64,000 bases of DNA from Paenibacillus periandrae (GCF_022458865.1 NZ_JAJNMU010000002.1:124001-188000), one strand, 5' to 3'; shown: positions 17,071 to 27,717, counted from the stretch's first letter. Translations and numbers: made by a program. The notes: a model not told the origin generated them from the letters alone.

Positions 17071-17120
17071 GCGCTGTATCCTCCCGATGCAATAGCTGCA
17101 AATGAATGAAACACTTCTTA

Positions 17121-18269
17121 CTAATAATTATTACGTATACGATTTACAATGGTTACAATTTTCTCTGTACAAGTCACAATATCTTGCAAATGGCTCCCGG
17201 ATCCAAAGCTGAATCGCACAGCTGATGCAGTTACCGGCTCAGGCAGCTTCATGGCTTGAAGCACATGGGATACTTCCAACGAGCCCGATGTACAAGCAGA
17301 GCCGCTGGCAGCAGCGATCCCCTCCATATCGAGGTTCATCAGCATCGTTTCCGATGAAATGCCAGGAAAACTGAGGTTGAGTATGTGCGGCAAATACGCT
17401 GTAGGATGTCCATTAATTACCACTTGCTCACTTCCCAGTTGCTCTTGCAGCCTTGTTACCATCTCTATACGTAGTTTTTCCATCTTTTGTTGCATTTCAT
17501 ACCTATGTTCGATAAAAATTTGTAACGCTTTTGCAAAACCTGCAATTCCCGGTACATTTTCAGTGCCTGCACGCCGCTTTCTTTCTTGAGCGCCACCATG
17601 CAAAATCGGCTCTAGCTGAATTTGTTTAGCTATATAAAGGGCTCCGATTCCTTTGGGTCCCTGAATTTTGTGCGCAGAAAAGCTCATTAAATCAATAGGG
17701 AGACTATTCAGACTAAGCTCGATGGCTCCTAGTGCCTGAACAGCATCGACATGAAACCAGATCCCTTTGCTTCTGGCCAGCTCCCCGATCTCCATAATCG
17801 GTTGAATCGTCCCTACTTCGTTATTGCCATACATTACAGTGATCAAAATAGTATCAGTGCGAATCGCTTGTTCAAGCTGATTCAGTTCAAGCTGTCCATT
17901 CGTATCTACAGGTAAATAAGTAACCTCAAAGCCCAGCTTTTCGAGATATTGGCATGTATGCAATACAGCATGATGCTCAGTCTGAACCGTTATAATATGC
18001 TTGCCCAAAGAGGAGCGCGCAGCGGCAGCACCTAATATAGACATATTATTGCTTTCGGTACCTCCGCTTGTAAATACAAGCTGCGAGGCCGCACAACCAA
18101 GTAAAGAAGCTATCGAATCTCTTGATCGTTGAACAACAGAACGTGCTTCTCTACCTGCGCTATGCGTACTGGAGGCATTTCCATAGTAATGTGTGTAAAT
18201 TGGCAGCATCGTTTCGAGAACCTCGGGATGAACCGGGGTTGTTGCTGCATGGTCCAAATAGATCGTCAT
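17121..18269 (-). CDS. iscS: cysteine desulfurase (IscS/YrvO type)
   Basis: PLP enzyme that removes sulfur from cysteine and hands it to MnmA for 2-thiouridine in tRNA and to other acceptors. 382 residues from ATG 18269, which has GGAG five nt upstream; the longer frame to 18332 lacks a site. Seen: MTIYLDHAATTPVHPEV N-terminus, TSGGTESNN, QTEHHAVLHTC, SAHKIQGPKG (Schiff-base Lys), and the mobile active-site loop SGSACTSG (Cys about 325). Directly downstream of cymR (25 nt), as in Bacillus, but mnmA is divergent rather than next in line. Confidence 0.94.
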   Translation of the reverse strand: MTIYLDHAATTPVHPEVLETMLPIYTHYYGNASSTHSAGREARSVVQRSRDSIASLLGCAASQLVFTSGGTESNNMSILGAAAARSSLGKHIITVQTEHHAVLHTCQYLEKLGFEVTYLPVDTNGQLELNQLEQAIRTDTILITVMYGNNEVGTIQPIMEIGELARSKGIWFHVDAVQALGAIELSLNSLPIDLMSFSAHKIQGPKGIGALYIAKQIQLEPILHGGAQERKRRAGTENVPGIAGFAKALQIFIEHRYEMQQKMEKLRIEMVTRLQEQLGSEQVVINGHPTAYLPHILNLSFPGISSETMLMNLDMEGIAAASGSACTSGSLEVSHVLQAMKLPEPVTASAVRFSFGSGSHLQDIVTCTEKIVTIVNRIRNNY

Positions 18270-18294
18270 GATAACTCCATTACCTTCATCTGAA

Positions 18295-18714
18295 TTAAAT
18301 ATAGAACATGTAGCTATCGCTGACGCCTTCACCCTTGAAGTTAATTAAATCCTTCAATGTGGTAGAATCCAGCACTGTTGCAATGCTATCCCGGATACGC
18401 ACCCACAGGTCGCGTTTGGCTGGATCATCCTCTTCGGTGAAATCAACAGGGCTGATCGGTCCTTCCAGTACCCGAATCACGTCGCCCGCAGAAATATCTT
18501 CTGCCAGCTTGGACAAAATATAGCCTCCATAGGCTCCTCGAATACTTTTAACTAAACCTGCATTACGCAATGGGGCTACCAATTGCTCCAAGTAGTGTTC
18601 GGAAAGCTGATGCTTCTCGGCAATACTTTTTAATGAGGTGGGTCCTTCTCCGTACTTGGACGCCAGTTCCATCATAATTGTTAATCCATATCGGCCTTTG
18701 GTAGAAATTTTCAA
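18295..18714 (-). CDS. cymR: CymR, Rrf2-family repressor of cysteine metabolism
   Basis: 139-residue winged-helix regulator; in Bacillus CymR works with CysK to repress cysteine/sulfur uptake genes. Seen: KISTKGRYGLTIMMELA, helix-turn-helix with SLKSIAEKHQLSEHYLEQL, SIRGAYGGYILS wing, VIRVLEGPISPV, and the C-terminus SYMFYI, all as in B. subtilis CymR. It lacks the three-cysteine Fe-S motif of IscR, again like CymR. The start is TTG 18714 (gives MKISTKG; GAGGTG six nt before) rather than GTG 18723, which overlaps that site. Confidence 0.92.
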   Translation of the reverse strand: MKISTKGRYGLTIMMELASKYGEGPTSLKSIAEKHQLSEHYLEQLVAPLRNAGLVKSIRGAYGGYILSKLAEDISAGDVIRVLEGPISPVDFTEEDDPAKRDLWVRIRDSIATVLDSTTLKDLINFKGEGVSDSYMFYI

Positions 18715-18804
18715 GTCAAGCACCTCATTTACATTTCAATACATGTTGGTATCGTATATATGGTATCATAAATCCTTGTAATTTGGGAGAAAAACCGTGT
18801 CATA

Positions 18805-18833
18805 TTGATGAAATATTTATTATTCAGTATAAC
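18805..18833 (+). promoter_or_regulatory. sigma-A promoter of mnmA
   Basis: TTGATG (18805-18810), 17-nt spacer, TATAAC (18828-18833), about 50 nt before the mnmA ATG, in the 169-nt divergent spacer shared with cymR. Confidence 0.55.
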
Positions 18834-18859
18834 CCATGTATAATACAAGATAAACGTAA

Positions 18860-19975
<1,116 letters not shown>

Positions 19976-20020
19976 ACATTCTAAACATTATGCTTTCGGC
20001 TAAGAGCTTCACAATAGATA

Positions 20021-20094
20021 CAAAAAAGCGGACTATCCGATGCAGCCACTCTGTGTAAGAGTACATGCCGCATGCAGATATCCGCTTTTTTGTT
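20021..20094. terminator. bidirectional terminator between mnmA and the CNNM/CorC gene
   Basis: AAAAAAGCGGA (left) and TCCGCTTTTTT (right) form the base of a long hairpin with a partly paired interior (GATGC/GCATG). It lies between the convergent mnmA stop (19975) and the CorC-like stop (20094). Confidence 0.8.
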
Positions 20095-21434
20095 TACATG
20101 CTCATTGGGAGCGTATCCTCTTGTTCGCCTTGCTCACTGCGTTTAATGACCAAAATCCGCGAGATCCGCAAATGATCGGTTTCATCAATAACAAATTCAT
20201 ATTCATTATTGTAATCAATGCGTTGGCTTCGTTTAGGGGGCATCTCTACCTGAGCATAAATCCAACCGCCAATCGTGTCGTAATCATCGGATTCGATCTC
20301 TACGCCAAAATAGCTGTTTACTTCTTCAATCAGCATCCGCCCGTCAATGGAATGTGTTGAATCATCACGCTTTTCGATCTGCGGACGCTCTTCATCGAAT
20401 TCATCCTGAACCTCGCCGACAATTTCTTCTATAATATCTTCAAAAGTGACTAATCCCGAAGTGCCGCCATACTCATCTATGAGCAGCGCCATTTGCGTTT
20501 TTCTTTTTTGCATCAGCTTCAGCAGCGCACTGATTTGCATCGACTCGGGAACTTTCGTGATGGGACGAATAATTTTTTTGATATTACCGATACCGCGGTC
20601 TGACTTCAACAAATCCTTGATATGCACAAAGCCGATGACATTATCCTTATCGGGATCACAAACTGGATATCGGGTGTGCATTTCGGTTACTGCAATTTGT
20701 CGATTTTCCTCGTAGGATAGATTAGCATATAAACAAATCATTTCGGTACGCGGGATCATAATTTCACGGGCATTCGTTTCTGAAAACTCAAAAATATTAT
20801 CCATTAAAGTTAATTCAGTATTATCAATAAGTCCACTTTTATTGCTTTCCTTCATCAAGCCGCGAATTTCCTGCTCCGTATGTGCTGTCTCATGCTCGTC
20901 TGTTGGCTCTATTCCAGATTTGCGCAGCATCCAGTTGGAAGTACCATTCAGAAACCAAATAAATGGAAACATGATTTTGTAAAACAGGATCATCGGTCCC
21001 GCAGACATCAGCGTAATTTTCTCTGGCATACGAATCGCGTAGGTCTTGGGAAACTGTTCCCCAAGTGTGATATGAAAAGAGGTGATGATCGTAAAAGCAA
21101 TAACAAACGAAATCGTATGCTGGATCGTTTCAGGGATTTGCAGCGGCTGCAACACCGGTTGGAGCAGTTTAGCTATTGCTGGTTCACCAATCCAACCAAG
21201 CCCCAGTGAAGCAAGCGTAATTCCCAATTGGCAGGCTGATAAGTATCCGTTAAGGTTTCTCATGATGATTTGAGCAAACTTGGCATTGCGGTTTCCTTCC
21301 TTAGCCAGCACATCAATGCGGCTATGACGAACCTTAACCAATGCAAACTCTGCTGCCACAAAAAAGCCGTTTAAGAATACCAAAAGCAAAACTAAACTTA
21401 AATTCCAAAGTATCGGTAATGGGTCACTACTCAA
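20094..21434 (-). CDS. CNNM/CorC family membrane protein (hemolysin-like, CBS domains)
   Basis: 446-residue protein of the DUF21-CBS-CorC_HlyC family, whose members export magnesium or affect Mg2+/Co2+ tolerance (YhdP/MpfA-like). Order: DUF21 membrane domain (about 1-190) with NGFFVAAEFALVKVRHSRI and ACQLGITLASLGLGWIGEP (core QLGITLASLGLGW), two CBS domains (about 215-335; MIPRTEMICL, LIDEYGGTSGLVTFEDI), and a C-terminal CorC_HlyC domain (about 345-430). TTG start at 21434 with AGGAAATTAA six nt before. Monocistronic behind its own promoter. Confidence 0.9.
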   Translation of the reverse strand: MSSDPLPILWNLSLVLLLVFLNGFFVAAEFALVKVRHSRIDVLAKEGNRNAKFAQIIMRNLNGYLSACQLGITLASLGLGWIGEPAIAKLLQPVLQPLQIPETIQHTISFVIAFTIITSFHITLGEQFPKTYAIRMPEKITLMSAGPMILFYKIMFPFIWFLNGTSNWMLRKSGIEPTDEHETAHTEQEIRGLMKESNKSGLIDNTELTLMDNIFEFSETNAREIMIPRTEMICLYANLSYEENRQIAVTEMHTRYPVCDPDKDNVIGFVHIKDLLKSDRGIGNIKKIIRPITKVPESMQISALLKLMQKRKTQMALLIDEYGGTSGLVTFEDIIEEIVGEVQDEFDEERPQIEKRDDSTHSIDGRMLIEEVNSYFGVEIESDDYDTIGGWIYAQVEMPPKRSQRIDYNNEYEFVIDETDHLRISRILVIKRSEQGEQEDTLPMSM

Positions 21435-21629
21435 TTAATTTCCTATTCTCCTCGTTCGAGATGAATAGGTACACCTCCCCTAAATTCACAATTTTTTGAG
21501 ACATTTGAAGCTGATATATGTGAGAGCTTATCAACATAAATATGGGTATAATATGCAAAAAAGTGTTTCGATGCTTAGTTAAGAAGCCTTCGTCATCCTT
21601 TTACGTGCATAATATAACTCTATAATTAA

Positions 21630-21657
21630 ATTATATATGATTAAACTATACAGTCAA
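21630..21657 (-). promoter_or_regulatory. sigma-A promoter of the CNNM/CorC gene
   Basis: TTGACT (21652-21657), 16-nt spacer, TATAAT (21630-21635) on the minus strand, giving a leader of about 190 nt. The remaining AT-rich 21435-21765 spacer holds an imperfect inverted repeat ATTCTCCTCG/CGAGATGAAT near 21443-21464 and otherwise nothing recognisable. Confidence 0.6.
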
Positions 21658-21728
21658 ACCGTGGGCTATGCTTAAAAATTAAACAAATCAGTCAAAAAGC
21701 TTGATCAATTCAACTTATACCGAGAATT

Positions 21729-21748
21729 AGCCTTAAATGAGGCTAAAA
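21729..21748 (-). terminator. weak hairpin after rarA
   Basis: TTAGCCT/AGGCTAA 7-bp stem with 6-nt loop, 18 nt after the rarA stop, but without a T-run; it may only be an RNA 3'-end stabiliser. Confidence 0.35.
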
Positions 21749-21765
21749 TGAGCCAGCCTGACCTA

Positions 21766-23091
21766 TTATCGCCGTTTTCGCTGCTTATGCCCGTTTCTGC
21801 GCTCTTGATTCAGCCTTATTTTATCCTCCATGCCCTGCTCGGTCGCCTCGTAGAAGGCCTGCTCATTGAGCTTGTCCGGTAAGTACTGCTGGTCCACATA
21901 GTGACCAGGAAAATTATGAGGATATTGATAACCGACATGCCCAAGCTTCTCCGAACCTTTGTAATGTGCATCACGCAAATGCAAAGGAACCTCGGCAGCG
22001 CCCAGAAGCTCAAAGGCTCCCATGACTTTGCCAATAGCGATGGGAATCGCATTCGATTTAGGACTTTCAACTGCAAACAAAATGGCTTGTGCAATTACAT
22101 ATTTCGATTCCGGCCAGCCGATCTTATGATAGGCATCCATCGCCGTTACGGATTGCAGCATCGCCTGCGGGTTAGCCAAACCGATATCCTCACTGCTCGC
22201 TACAATCAGGCGGCGCAAAAAGGTCATCGGGTCCATACCCAGCTTCTCTACGGCATAGAGGAACCAGAACAGTGCCGCGTCACTGGAGCCGCGGATGCTC
22301 TTGTGGAACGCTGAGAGCACATCATATTGGGTCGACTCATCTGCTTTGACGGTAGGTCTTCGTATCGACTCCTCTGCCACCTCCAGCGTTATGTGTACCT
22401 CTCCGTTCCTGTTCGGCGGAGTCGTTAGCGCTGCTAGCTCAAGCGCATTCAATGCGCGGCGAATATCGCCCCCAGCCATGCGAGCAATATGCGCAAGCGC
22501 TTCCTCTGAGGCTGCAATCGGCAGCGAGCCAAGGCCGCGCTCTTGATCAGCAAGCGCTCGGCGCAGCGCCACAAGCGAGTGCTCTTGAGTTAAAGCCTGA
22601 AGCTCAAACAGTGTGGATCTTGACAAGAGTGCGCCATTCACATGATGAAATGGATTTTCGGTCGTAGCCCCAATCAGCACGATAATACCTTGCTCGACAG
22701 CTGGGAGAAGCGCATCCTGACGAGACGTATTGAAGCGATGCACCTCGTCCAGAAACAAAATGGTTTTGCGACCGTACAGCGTTTTATTGTCTTTGGCCTG
22801 TTCTATGACCTCACGCACATCTTTGACGGTTGCATCCACCGCATTCAATTTGATAAATATGCCTTGTGTAGCATGCGAAATAATGTTTGCAAGCGTCGTT
22901 TTTCCAGTACCTGGTGGACCGTATAACAGTATCGATGACACCTGATCCGCTTCTATAGCTCTTCTCAGCAGCTTTCCGGGACCGACGATCTGTTCCTGAC
23001 CAATATATTCATCCAGCGTAATGGGTCGCATCCGATCTGCGAGCAGCTTCCCAGCAGGACTTTTTTCCTCGGCTAATGAAAATAAATCCAT
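21766..23091 (-). CDS. rarA: replication-associated recombination ATPase RarA (MgsA/YrvN)
   Basis: AAA+ ATPase of the RarA/MgsA/WRNIP1 family acting at stalled replication forks. 441 residues. Seen: RMRPITLDEYIGQEQIVGPG N-terminus (core PITLDEYIGQEQ), Walker A LYGPPGTGKTTLA (about residue 55), Walker B LFLDEVHRFN, sensor GATTENP, arginine finger area ALLSRSTLF, and the tetramerisation domain with SIRGSSDAALFWFLY. C-terminus basic (HKQRKRR). ATG with AAGG directly upstream and GAGG 13 nt before. Runs as yrvN beside yrvM (tcdA), as in Bacillus. Confidence 0.94.
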   Translation of the reverse strand: MDLFSLAEEKSPAGKLLADRMRPITLDEYIGQEQIVGPGKLLRRAIEADQVSSILLYGPPGTGKTTLANIISHATQGIFIKLNAVDATVKDVREVIEQAKDNKTLYGRKTILFLDEVHRFNTSRQDALLPAVEQGIIVLIGATTENPFHHVNGALLSRSTLFELQALTQEHSLVALRRALADQERGLGSLPIAASEEALAHIARMAGGDIRRALNALELAALTTPPNRNGEVHITLEVAEESIRRPTVKADESTQYDVLSAFHKSIRGSSDAALFWFLYAVEKLGMDPMTFLRRLIVASSEDIGLANPQAMLQSVTAMDAYHKIGWPESKYVIAQAILFAVESPKSNAIPIAIGKVMGAFELLGAAEVPLHLRDAHYKGSEKLGHVGYQYPHNFPGHYVDQQYLPDKLNEQAFYEATEQGMEDKIRLNQERRNGHKQRKRR

Positions 23092-23140
23092 CCTTCATTC
23101 ACAACCTCTATCGTATTCGAATCTAGTTTTCAAATAATAA

Positions 23141-23311
23141 GAGTTCAAAAAGTCGACTTTTCAGCACCGAGAAGGTTGCAAGAAGGTGAAGGAGGAGGAG
23201 CGGAGTTTAGGCAAAACCTAAATGAGCACCGCACTTCAAGCCTGAATGCAAGATTCGATGTCGAGTAAGCCTCTTGTGAGACTTCGTGATCAAATGGGGA
23301 CTTTTGAACAA
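23141..23311. mobile_element. MITE-like intergenic element with short terminal inverted repeats
   Basis: About 170 bp bounded by GTTCAAAAAGTC (23143-23154) and GACTTTTGAAC (23299-23309), which are inverted copies of each other. The left end also contains the palindrome AAAAGTCGACTTTT. The interior has a purine-rich GAAGGAGGAGGAGCGGAG stretch and a small hairpin TTTAGG/CCTAAA. There is no coding frame of note. A 29-bp relic of the same ends occurs at 63632-63660. No target-site duplication was recognised. Confidence 0.65.
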
Positions 23312-23321
23312 CCTCCTAAAG

Positions 23322-23366
23322 TAAAAAAGCACAGGAAGCACTCCTTGCGGAGCATTCCCTATGCTT
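23322..23366 (-). terminator. terminator of the hisS-aspS-tcdA operon
   Basis: Strong minus-strand hairpin AGCATAGGGAATGCTCC-gcaa-GGAGTGCTTCCTGTGCT followed by TTTTTT, about 70 nt after the tcdA stop. Confidence 0.9.
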
Positions 23367-23436
23367 TACATTATAAAGGACATTTTAGGCATTTACAAAA
23401 TGTGGTCACATTAGTGCTCACTTCGCTCCAATATCC

Positions 23437-24189
23437 TCAGTCCTGATTCGATTTTTCCAGTAAATCCTTCACTACCACACTGACTGCAATCAAACCCGCT
23501 ACAGGTGGCACGAAGGCATTGCTGGCCGGTGGCTGCTTGGCCTTACGAATTTCAGGCGCATTTTCGGGAACGATTTTCTGCGTAACATCGACTCTCGGCT
23601 TTAGGGGGGCTTCCGTCGAAAAGACGACCTTAACTCCCTTTTTGATTCCATCCTTACGCAGCTTGTTTCTGATGACACGGGCTAATGGATCCATGGAGGT
23701 TTTGGAAATATCGGCAACCTGAAATTTGGTAGGATCCATTTTGTTAGCCGCGCCCATACTCGAAATGATCGGTATTTTGCGCTCCAGACATTGTTTGATC
23801 AAGTGAATTTTGTAGCTGATTGTATCTGAAGCATCTACTACATAATCCAAAGGATAGGCAAACAACTGCTCGTACGTTTCTTCCGTATAAAACATTCGCA
23901 AGGAAACGACATCGCATTCTGGATTGATTTGCAGAATGCGGTCACGCATCAAATCGGCCTTGGGCTGACCAACCGTCGACATCAGGGCATGCACCTGACG
24001 GTTAATATTTGTAATGTCGACTACATCCTTATCGATCAGTACGAGCCGGCCTATCCCTGTGCGGGCTAACGCTTCTGCAGCCATTCCGCCTACGCCGCCG
24101 ATCCCCAATACTGCTACGCAGCTGTTACGCAGGACCTCCAGTCCTTCCGGTCCGATAGCAAGCTCCGTTCTTGAAAACTGGTGCAGCAT
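23437..24189 (-). CDS. tcdA: tRNA threonylcarbamoyladenosine dehydratase TcdA (YrvM)
   Basis: E1-like (ThiF/MoeB family) enzyme that cyclises t6A37 in tRNA to ct6A. 250 residues. Seen: SRTELAIGPEGLEVL, nucleotide-binding VLGIGGVGGMAAEAL (about 27-41), DKDVVDITNINRQ, DASDTISYKI, SSMGAANKMDPTKF, and VFSTEAPLKPR. It has no N- or C-terminal fusion. Start ATG nine nt after AAAGGAGG. It follows aspS, separated by a 375-nt repeat cluster, instead of the usual short gap. Confidence 0.94.
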   Translation of the reverse strand: MLHQFSRTELAIGPEGLEVLRNSCVAVLGIGGVGGMAAEALARTGIGRLVLIDKDVVDITNINRQVHALMSTVGQPKADLMRDRILQINPECDVVSLRMFYTEETYEQLFAYPLDYVVDASDTISYKIHLIKQCLERKIPIISSMGAANKMDPTKFQVADISKTSMDPLARVIRNKLRKDGIKKGVKVVFSTEAPLKPRVDVTQKIVPENAPEIRKAKQPPASNAFVPPVAGLIAVSVVVKDLLEKSNQD

Positions 24190-24211
24190 GAAACAAATCC
24201 TCCTTTCGGTG

Positions 24212-24269
24212 ACCCTCCCAAACCCTCCCTATAGGGAGGGCCCCAAAGGGCTATGCCCTCTGGACTCCC
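24212..24269. repeat. 58-bp palindromic box, copy B (5' of tcdA)
   Basis: Second copy of the 58-bp box seen at 14044-14101, same orientation relative to the downstream minus-strand gene, ending 23 nt before the tcdA ATG. It contains the palindrome CCCTCCCTATAGGGAGGG. One base differs (GCTATGCC against GCTTTGCC). Confidence 0.9.
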
Positions 24270-24293
24270 TTTTTTGTGCGCAGACGGTTTAGG

Positions 24294-24554
24294 TTCTCGG
24301 GTCGCTTTCGTCCCTGCGGGACACGCTTGACTGTTGGTGTGATGCTTGTATGCGAGACTGCGAGTTCTCGGGCCGCTTTGGCCCCTTCGGGTCAAGCTTG
24401 ACTGCTCATGTGGTGCTTGGTTTGCGAAACTGCGAGTTCTCGGGTCGCTTTGGCACCTTCGGGACAAGCTTGACTGCTCGTGTGGTGCTTGATTGAGAGA
24501 CTGTGATTTCTCGGGCCGCTTTGGCCCCTACGGGACAAGCTTGACTGTTGGTGC
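24294..24554. repeat. four hairpin-bearing ~46-bp repeat units, cluster B
   Basis: Four units at about 24294-24339, 24365-24418, 24437-24490 and 24508-24554, spaced 71-72 bp. Each has TTCTCGGG.CGCTTT, a small hairpin of the GTCCC/GGGAC or GCCCC/CGGG type, and CAAGCTTGACTG or CACGCTTGACTG. The linkers (TGCGAAACTGCGAG-like) are partly repeated too. The last unit ends 11 bp before the aspS stop. Same family as 14126-14353. Confidence 0.85.
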
Positions 24555-24564
24555 AGAACAAAAC

Positions 24565-26346
24565 TTACGCTTTTGCAGCGGGCTGCTTAAGGGCTAAGCG
24601 GATTGACAATTGTTCCAGCTGTTTGTCGTCTACTGGACCTGGTGCATCTGTTAACAAGTCGGTAGCACTTGCGGTTTTAGGGAACGCAATCGTTTCACGC
24701 AGGTTAGTGCGTTTCGTAATTAACATTACCAGACGGTCAAAGCCGAAGGCAATTCCGCCGTGTGGAGGAGTTCCGTATTCAAAAGCTTCCAGCAGGAAGC
24801 CGAATTTTTCTTGCGATTCTTCTTTGCTGAAACCAAGTGCCTTGAACATTTGCTCTTGAACCTCACGCTTGTAGATCCGCATGGAGCCGCCGCCAACTTC
24901 ATAGCCGTTTAGTACCAAGTCATAAGCTTGCGCTCTGATCTTGCCTGGGTCGGTATCGAAGAAATGCACATCTTCTTCATTAGGACGGGTGAACGGATGG
25001 TGCTCGGCAACATAACGTTTGGCTTCTTCATCATAGCCCAACAGCGGGAAGTCCATAACCCAGGCGAATTTGAATTCGTTCTCGTCGATCAGACCAAGGT
25101 CGCGTCCGATTTTCAAACGAAGATTACCTAATACATCAGCAACAACCTTTTTGCTGTCTGCCGAGAATAATAGCAAATCTCCCTCTTCTGCTTCCAGACG
25201 AGTCTTTAACGTGGCAAGCTCTTCTTCGGAGAAGAATTTAACGATCGGGCCTTTCATTTCGCCTTCCTTGAGCACTACCCAAGCAAGACCTTTAGCGCCA
25301 TAGCGTCCAGCGAATACACCGAGGTCATCAATTTCCTTACGACTCCAGCTGCCGCAGCCTTTGGCATTAAGCGCTTTGACTTGACCGCCTTTTTCGACAA
25401 CGGAAGCAAATACTTTAACACCGGAGTTTACTACGATATCGGATACATCCTTGAGTTCAAGACCGAAACGCAAATCCGGCTTATCCGAGCCGTATTTGCC
25501 CATAGCGTCAGCATAGCTGATACGCTGGAACGGACGTGCAAGCTCGGTGCCAGTGGTCACTCTGAACAGCTCAACAGTAAGCTCCTCCATCATATCCAGC
25601 AATTGATCCTGCGACAGGAAGGAAGTCTCGATGTCGACTTGTGTAAATTCAGGCTGACGGTCCGAACGCAAATCTTCATCACGGAAACAGCGTGCAATCT
25701 GGTAATAACGCTCCAAGCCGCCTACCATAAGCAGCTGCTTGAAGATTTGTGGTGATTGCGGTAAAGCAAAAAATTCACCCGGATGCACACGGCTTGGCAC
25801 CAAATAATCACGCGCTCCTTCAGGCGTGCTTTTAGTCAAAATCGGCGTTTCTACTTCCAAAAATCCATTGGCATCAAGGAAGTCACGGAATACTTTGGCA
25901 GCCTTGGAACGTACCATCAGCGTACGCTGCATTTCCGGACGACGCAGGTCCAGGTAACGATATTTCAAACGTAAGGACTCGTCGATTTCGATGCCGTCCT
26001 CGATGAAGAATGGCGGGTTTTTGGCAGCATTCAGGATTTCAATCTCCGTAACCTGGATTTCGATTTCGCCCGTTTGCAGGTTGGCATTAATCGTAGCTGC
26101 ATCACGCTCAACCACTTTTCCGCTAACGGCCAGTACGTATTCATTACGTGCACGGTCACCTATTGTTAAGGCTTCACCTGAAAAATCAGGATTGAATACG
26201 ATTTGTACCAAACCGCTGCGGTCACGCAAATCAATGAACAATACGCCGCCCAGATCGCGTCTTCTTTGTACCCAGCCGTTCAGAATAACGGTCTCTCCTA
26301 CATTCGCTTTCGTTAACGCTCCACAATGATGGGTTTTCAACAACAT
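24565..26346 (-). CDS. aspS: aspartyl-tRNA synthetase
   Basis: Class IIb synthetase charging tRNA-Asp, about 593 residues. Seen: OB-fold anticodon domain with [20 protein letters not shown] (core [16 protein letters not shown]), [18 protein letters not shown] (motif 2), the bacterial GAD insertion (about 310-420), and [12 protein letters not shown] (motif 3) followed by IAFPKT. ATG at 26346 aligns with the usual AspRS N-terminus; ATG 26355 is in frame and only 3 nt from GGAGG. It follows hisS (about 50 nt) under the shared T-box. Confidence 0.97.
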   Translation of the reverse strand: MLLKTHHCGALTKANVGETVILNGWVQRRRDLGGVLFIDLRDRSGLVQIVFNPDFSGEALTIGDRARNEYVLAVSGKVVERDAATINANLQTGEIEIQVTEIEILNAAKNPPFFIEDGIEIDESLRLKYRYLDLRRPEMQRTLMVRSKAAKVFRDFLDANGFLEVETPILTKSTPEGARDYLVPSRVHPGEFFALPQSPQIFKQLLMVGGLERYYQIARCFRDEDLRSDRQPEFTQVDIETSFLSQDQLLDMMEELTVELFRVTTGTELARPFQRISYADAMGKYGSDKPDLRFGLELKDVSDIVVNSGVKVFASVVEKGGQVKALNAKGCGSWSRKEIDDLGVFAGRYGAKGLAWVVLKEGEMKGPIVKFFSEEELATLKTRLEAEEGDLLLFSADSKKVVADVLGNLRLKIGRDLGLIDENEFKFAWVMDFPLLGYDEEAKRYVAEHHPFTRPNEEDVHFFDTDPGKIRAQAYDLVLNGYEVGGGSMRIYKREVQEQMFKALGFSKEESQEKFGFLLEAFEYGTPPHGGIAFGFDRLVMLITKRTNLRETIAFPKTASATDLLTDAPGPVDDKQLEQLSIRLALKQPAAKA

Positions 26347-26395
26347 GACTCTCATCAACCTCCAGGTTTTGTTAGATAAAATTAGATAAAAATTG

Positions 26396-27673
26396 TTAGT
26401 TCAGCTTTATAGACTTCATATGGGCTACAAATTGGTCCAGCTTCACGGTTTGCTGCTCGCCACTCACCATCGATTTGATCGTGATCTCACCGCGTTCAAG
26501 CTCATCATCACCGAGAATTGCAACATAGGAAGCTTTGTAACGATCAGCCGATTTCATTTGCGCTTTGATTTTACGGCCCAGATAATCTTTTTCTGCCTTC
26601 AGGCCAGCCAGTCGAAGCCACTGCAATTGCTTGGTAACTTCCTTCTCTGCAGCTTCTCCCAGACCGACCAGATAAATATCGAGCAGCTTCACAGCAGGGA
26701 GCTCCACATTTTGCGCCTGCAGGATGAGCAGAGTACGTTCCAGACCCAGTCCAAGGCCAACACCAGGCTGATCGTTGCTGCCGCCGCCAATTTGGCCTAC
26801 AAGTCCGTTATAACGGCCGCCGCCGCCTATAGTATCAATAGCTCCAATACCTGCCGCCTTATACTCAAATGCCGTATGCGTGTAGTAATCAAGTCCGCGT
26901 ACCAAGCGCGGATTAATACGGTACGGTATGTTCATGGCACCCAGATGCTCTTGGACCGCCGCAAAATGAGCTGTACATTCCTCGTCCAAATATTCCAGAA
27001 TGGTCGGGGCGCCCTCGCAAAACTTTTGATCTACCTTGCAGTCCAGAATCCGCATCGGATTTCGATCATAACGGGATTGGCAATCAGAGCACAGCTGGTC
27101 TTTTACCGGGGCAAAAAACTCCTGCAGCTTCTGCTTGAATACGTCTCGACAAGCAATAGTGCCAACCGAGTTAATATCAACGGTCACATCCTTGATGCCA
27201 AGCTCATTATAAAATGTGTATCCCAGCGCGATTACTTCCGCATCCATACTCGGGTCCACAGATCCGAAGGCTTCTATGCCAAACTGATGAAACTGGCGAT
27301 AACGTCCAGCCTGCGGCTGCTCATAACGGAACATCGGTCCGATATAAAACAGCTTGCTGACGTCTGGCTCACCAAACAGCTTATTTTCCACATAGGCGCG
27401 GACAACACCAGCTGTTCCTTCCGGACGCAGCGAGAAGCTTAGCGGCTTGTTGCGATCACCTTTAGCTTCAAACGTATACATTTCCTTTTCCACGATATCT
27501 GTTGTTTCACCAACACCCCGTTGAAATAGCTCGGTGTTCTCAAAGATCGGAGTGCGAATTTCACGATAATTGAATCGTTGGCACAATTCACGTGCTTTGG
27601 ATTCTACATACTGCCATTTTTCAATTTCTCCAGGAAGCAGATCCTGGGTCCCCTTCGGTTTCTGAATACTCAT
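26396..27673 (-). CDS. hisS: histidyl-tRNA synthetase
   Basis: Class II synthetase charging tRNA-His, 425 residues. Seen: [12 protein letters not shown] at the N-terminus, motif 1 region [12 protein letters not shown], motif 2 [15 protein letters not shown] and [17 protein letters not shown], histidine loop [15 protein letters not shown], motif 3 [13 protein letters not shown], and the C-terminal anticodon-binding domain (about 325-425). AAGGAG nine nt before the ATG. First gene of the T-box-controlled hisS-aspS unit. Confidence 0.97.
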   Translation of the reverse strand: MSIQKPKGTQDLLPGEIEKWQYVESKARELCQRFNYREIRTPIFENTELFQRGVGETTDIVEKEMYTFEAKGDRNKPLSFSLRPEGTAGVVRAYVENKLFGEPDVSKLFYIGPMFRYEQPQAGRYRQFHQFGIEAFGSVDPSMDAEVIALGYTFYNELGIKDVTVDINSVGTIACRDVFKQKLQEFFAPVKDQLCSDCQSRYDRNPMRILDCKVDQKFCEGAPTILEYLDEECTAHFAAVQEHLGAMNIPYRINPRLVRGLDYYTHTAFEYKAAGIGAIDTIGGGGRYNGLVGQIGGGSNDQPGVGLGLGLERTLLILQAQNVELPAVKLLDIYLVGLGEAAEKEVTKQLQWLRLAGLKAEKDYLGRKIKAQMKSADRYKASYVAILGDDELERGEITIKSMVSGEQQTVKLDQFVAHMKSIKLN

Positions 27674-27717
27674 ATAAGGCTGCTCCTTTCTTCTATTGCC
27701 GGATATGGACGGAAATT

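Noticed and set aside
23131-23321. Target-site duplication flanking the MITE-like element
   Set aside because: No matching direct repeats directly outside the two ends could be seen.
24114-24467. Minus-strand 117-codon open frame overlapping tcdA
   Set aside because: Repeat-derived and overlapping the real tcdA start in another frame.
24294-24554. Regular repeats resembling a CRISPR array
   Set aside because: The 'spacers' are short and partly conserved, the repeats are diverged from each other, and no cas genes are in the window. It is a tandem hairpin repeat.
26393-27442. Plus-strand 349-codon frame inside hisS
   Set aside because: Antisense shadow of hisS; protein lacks any recognisable motif.
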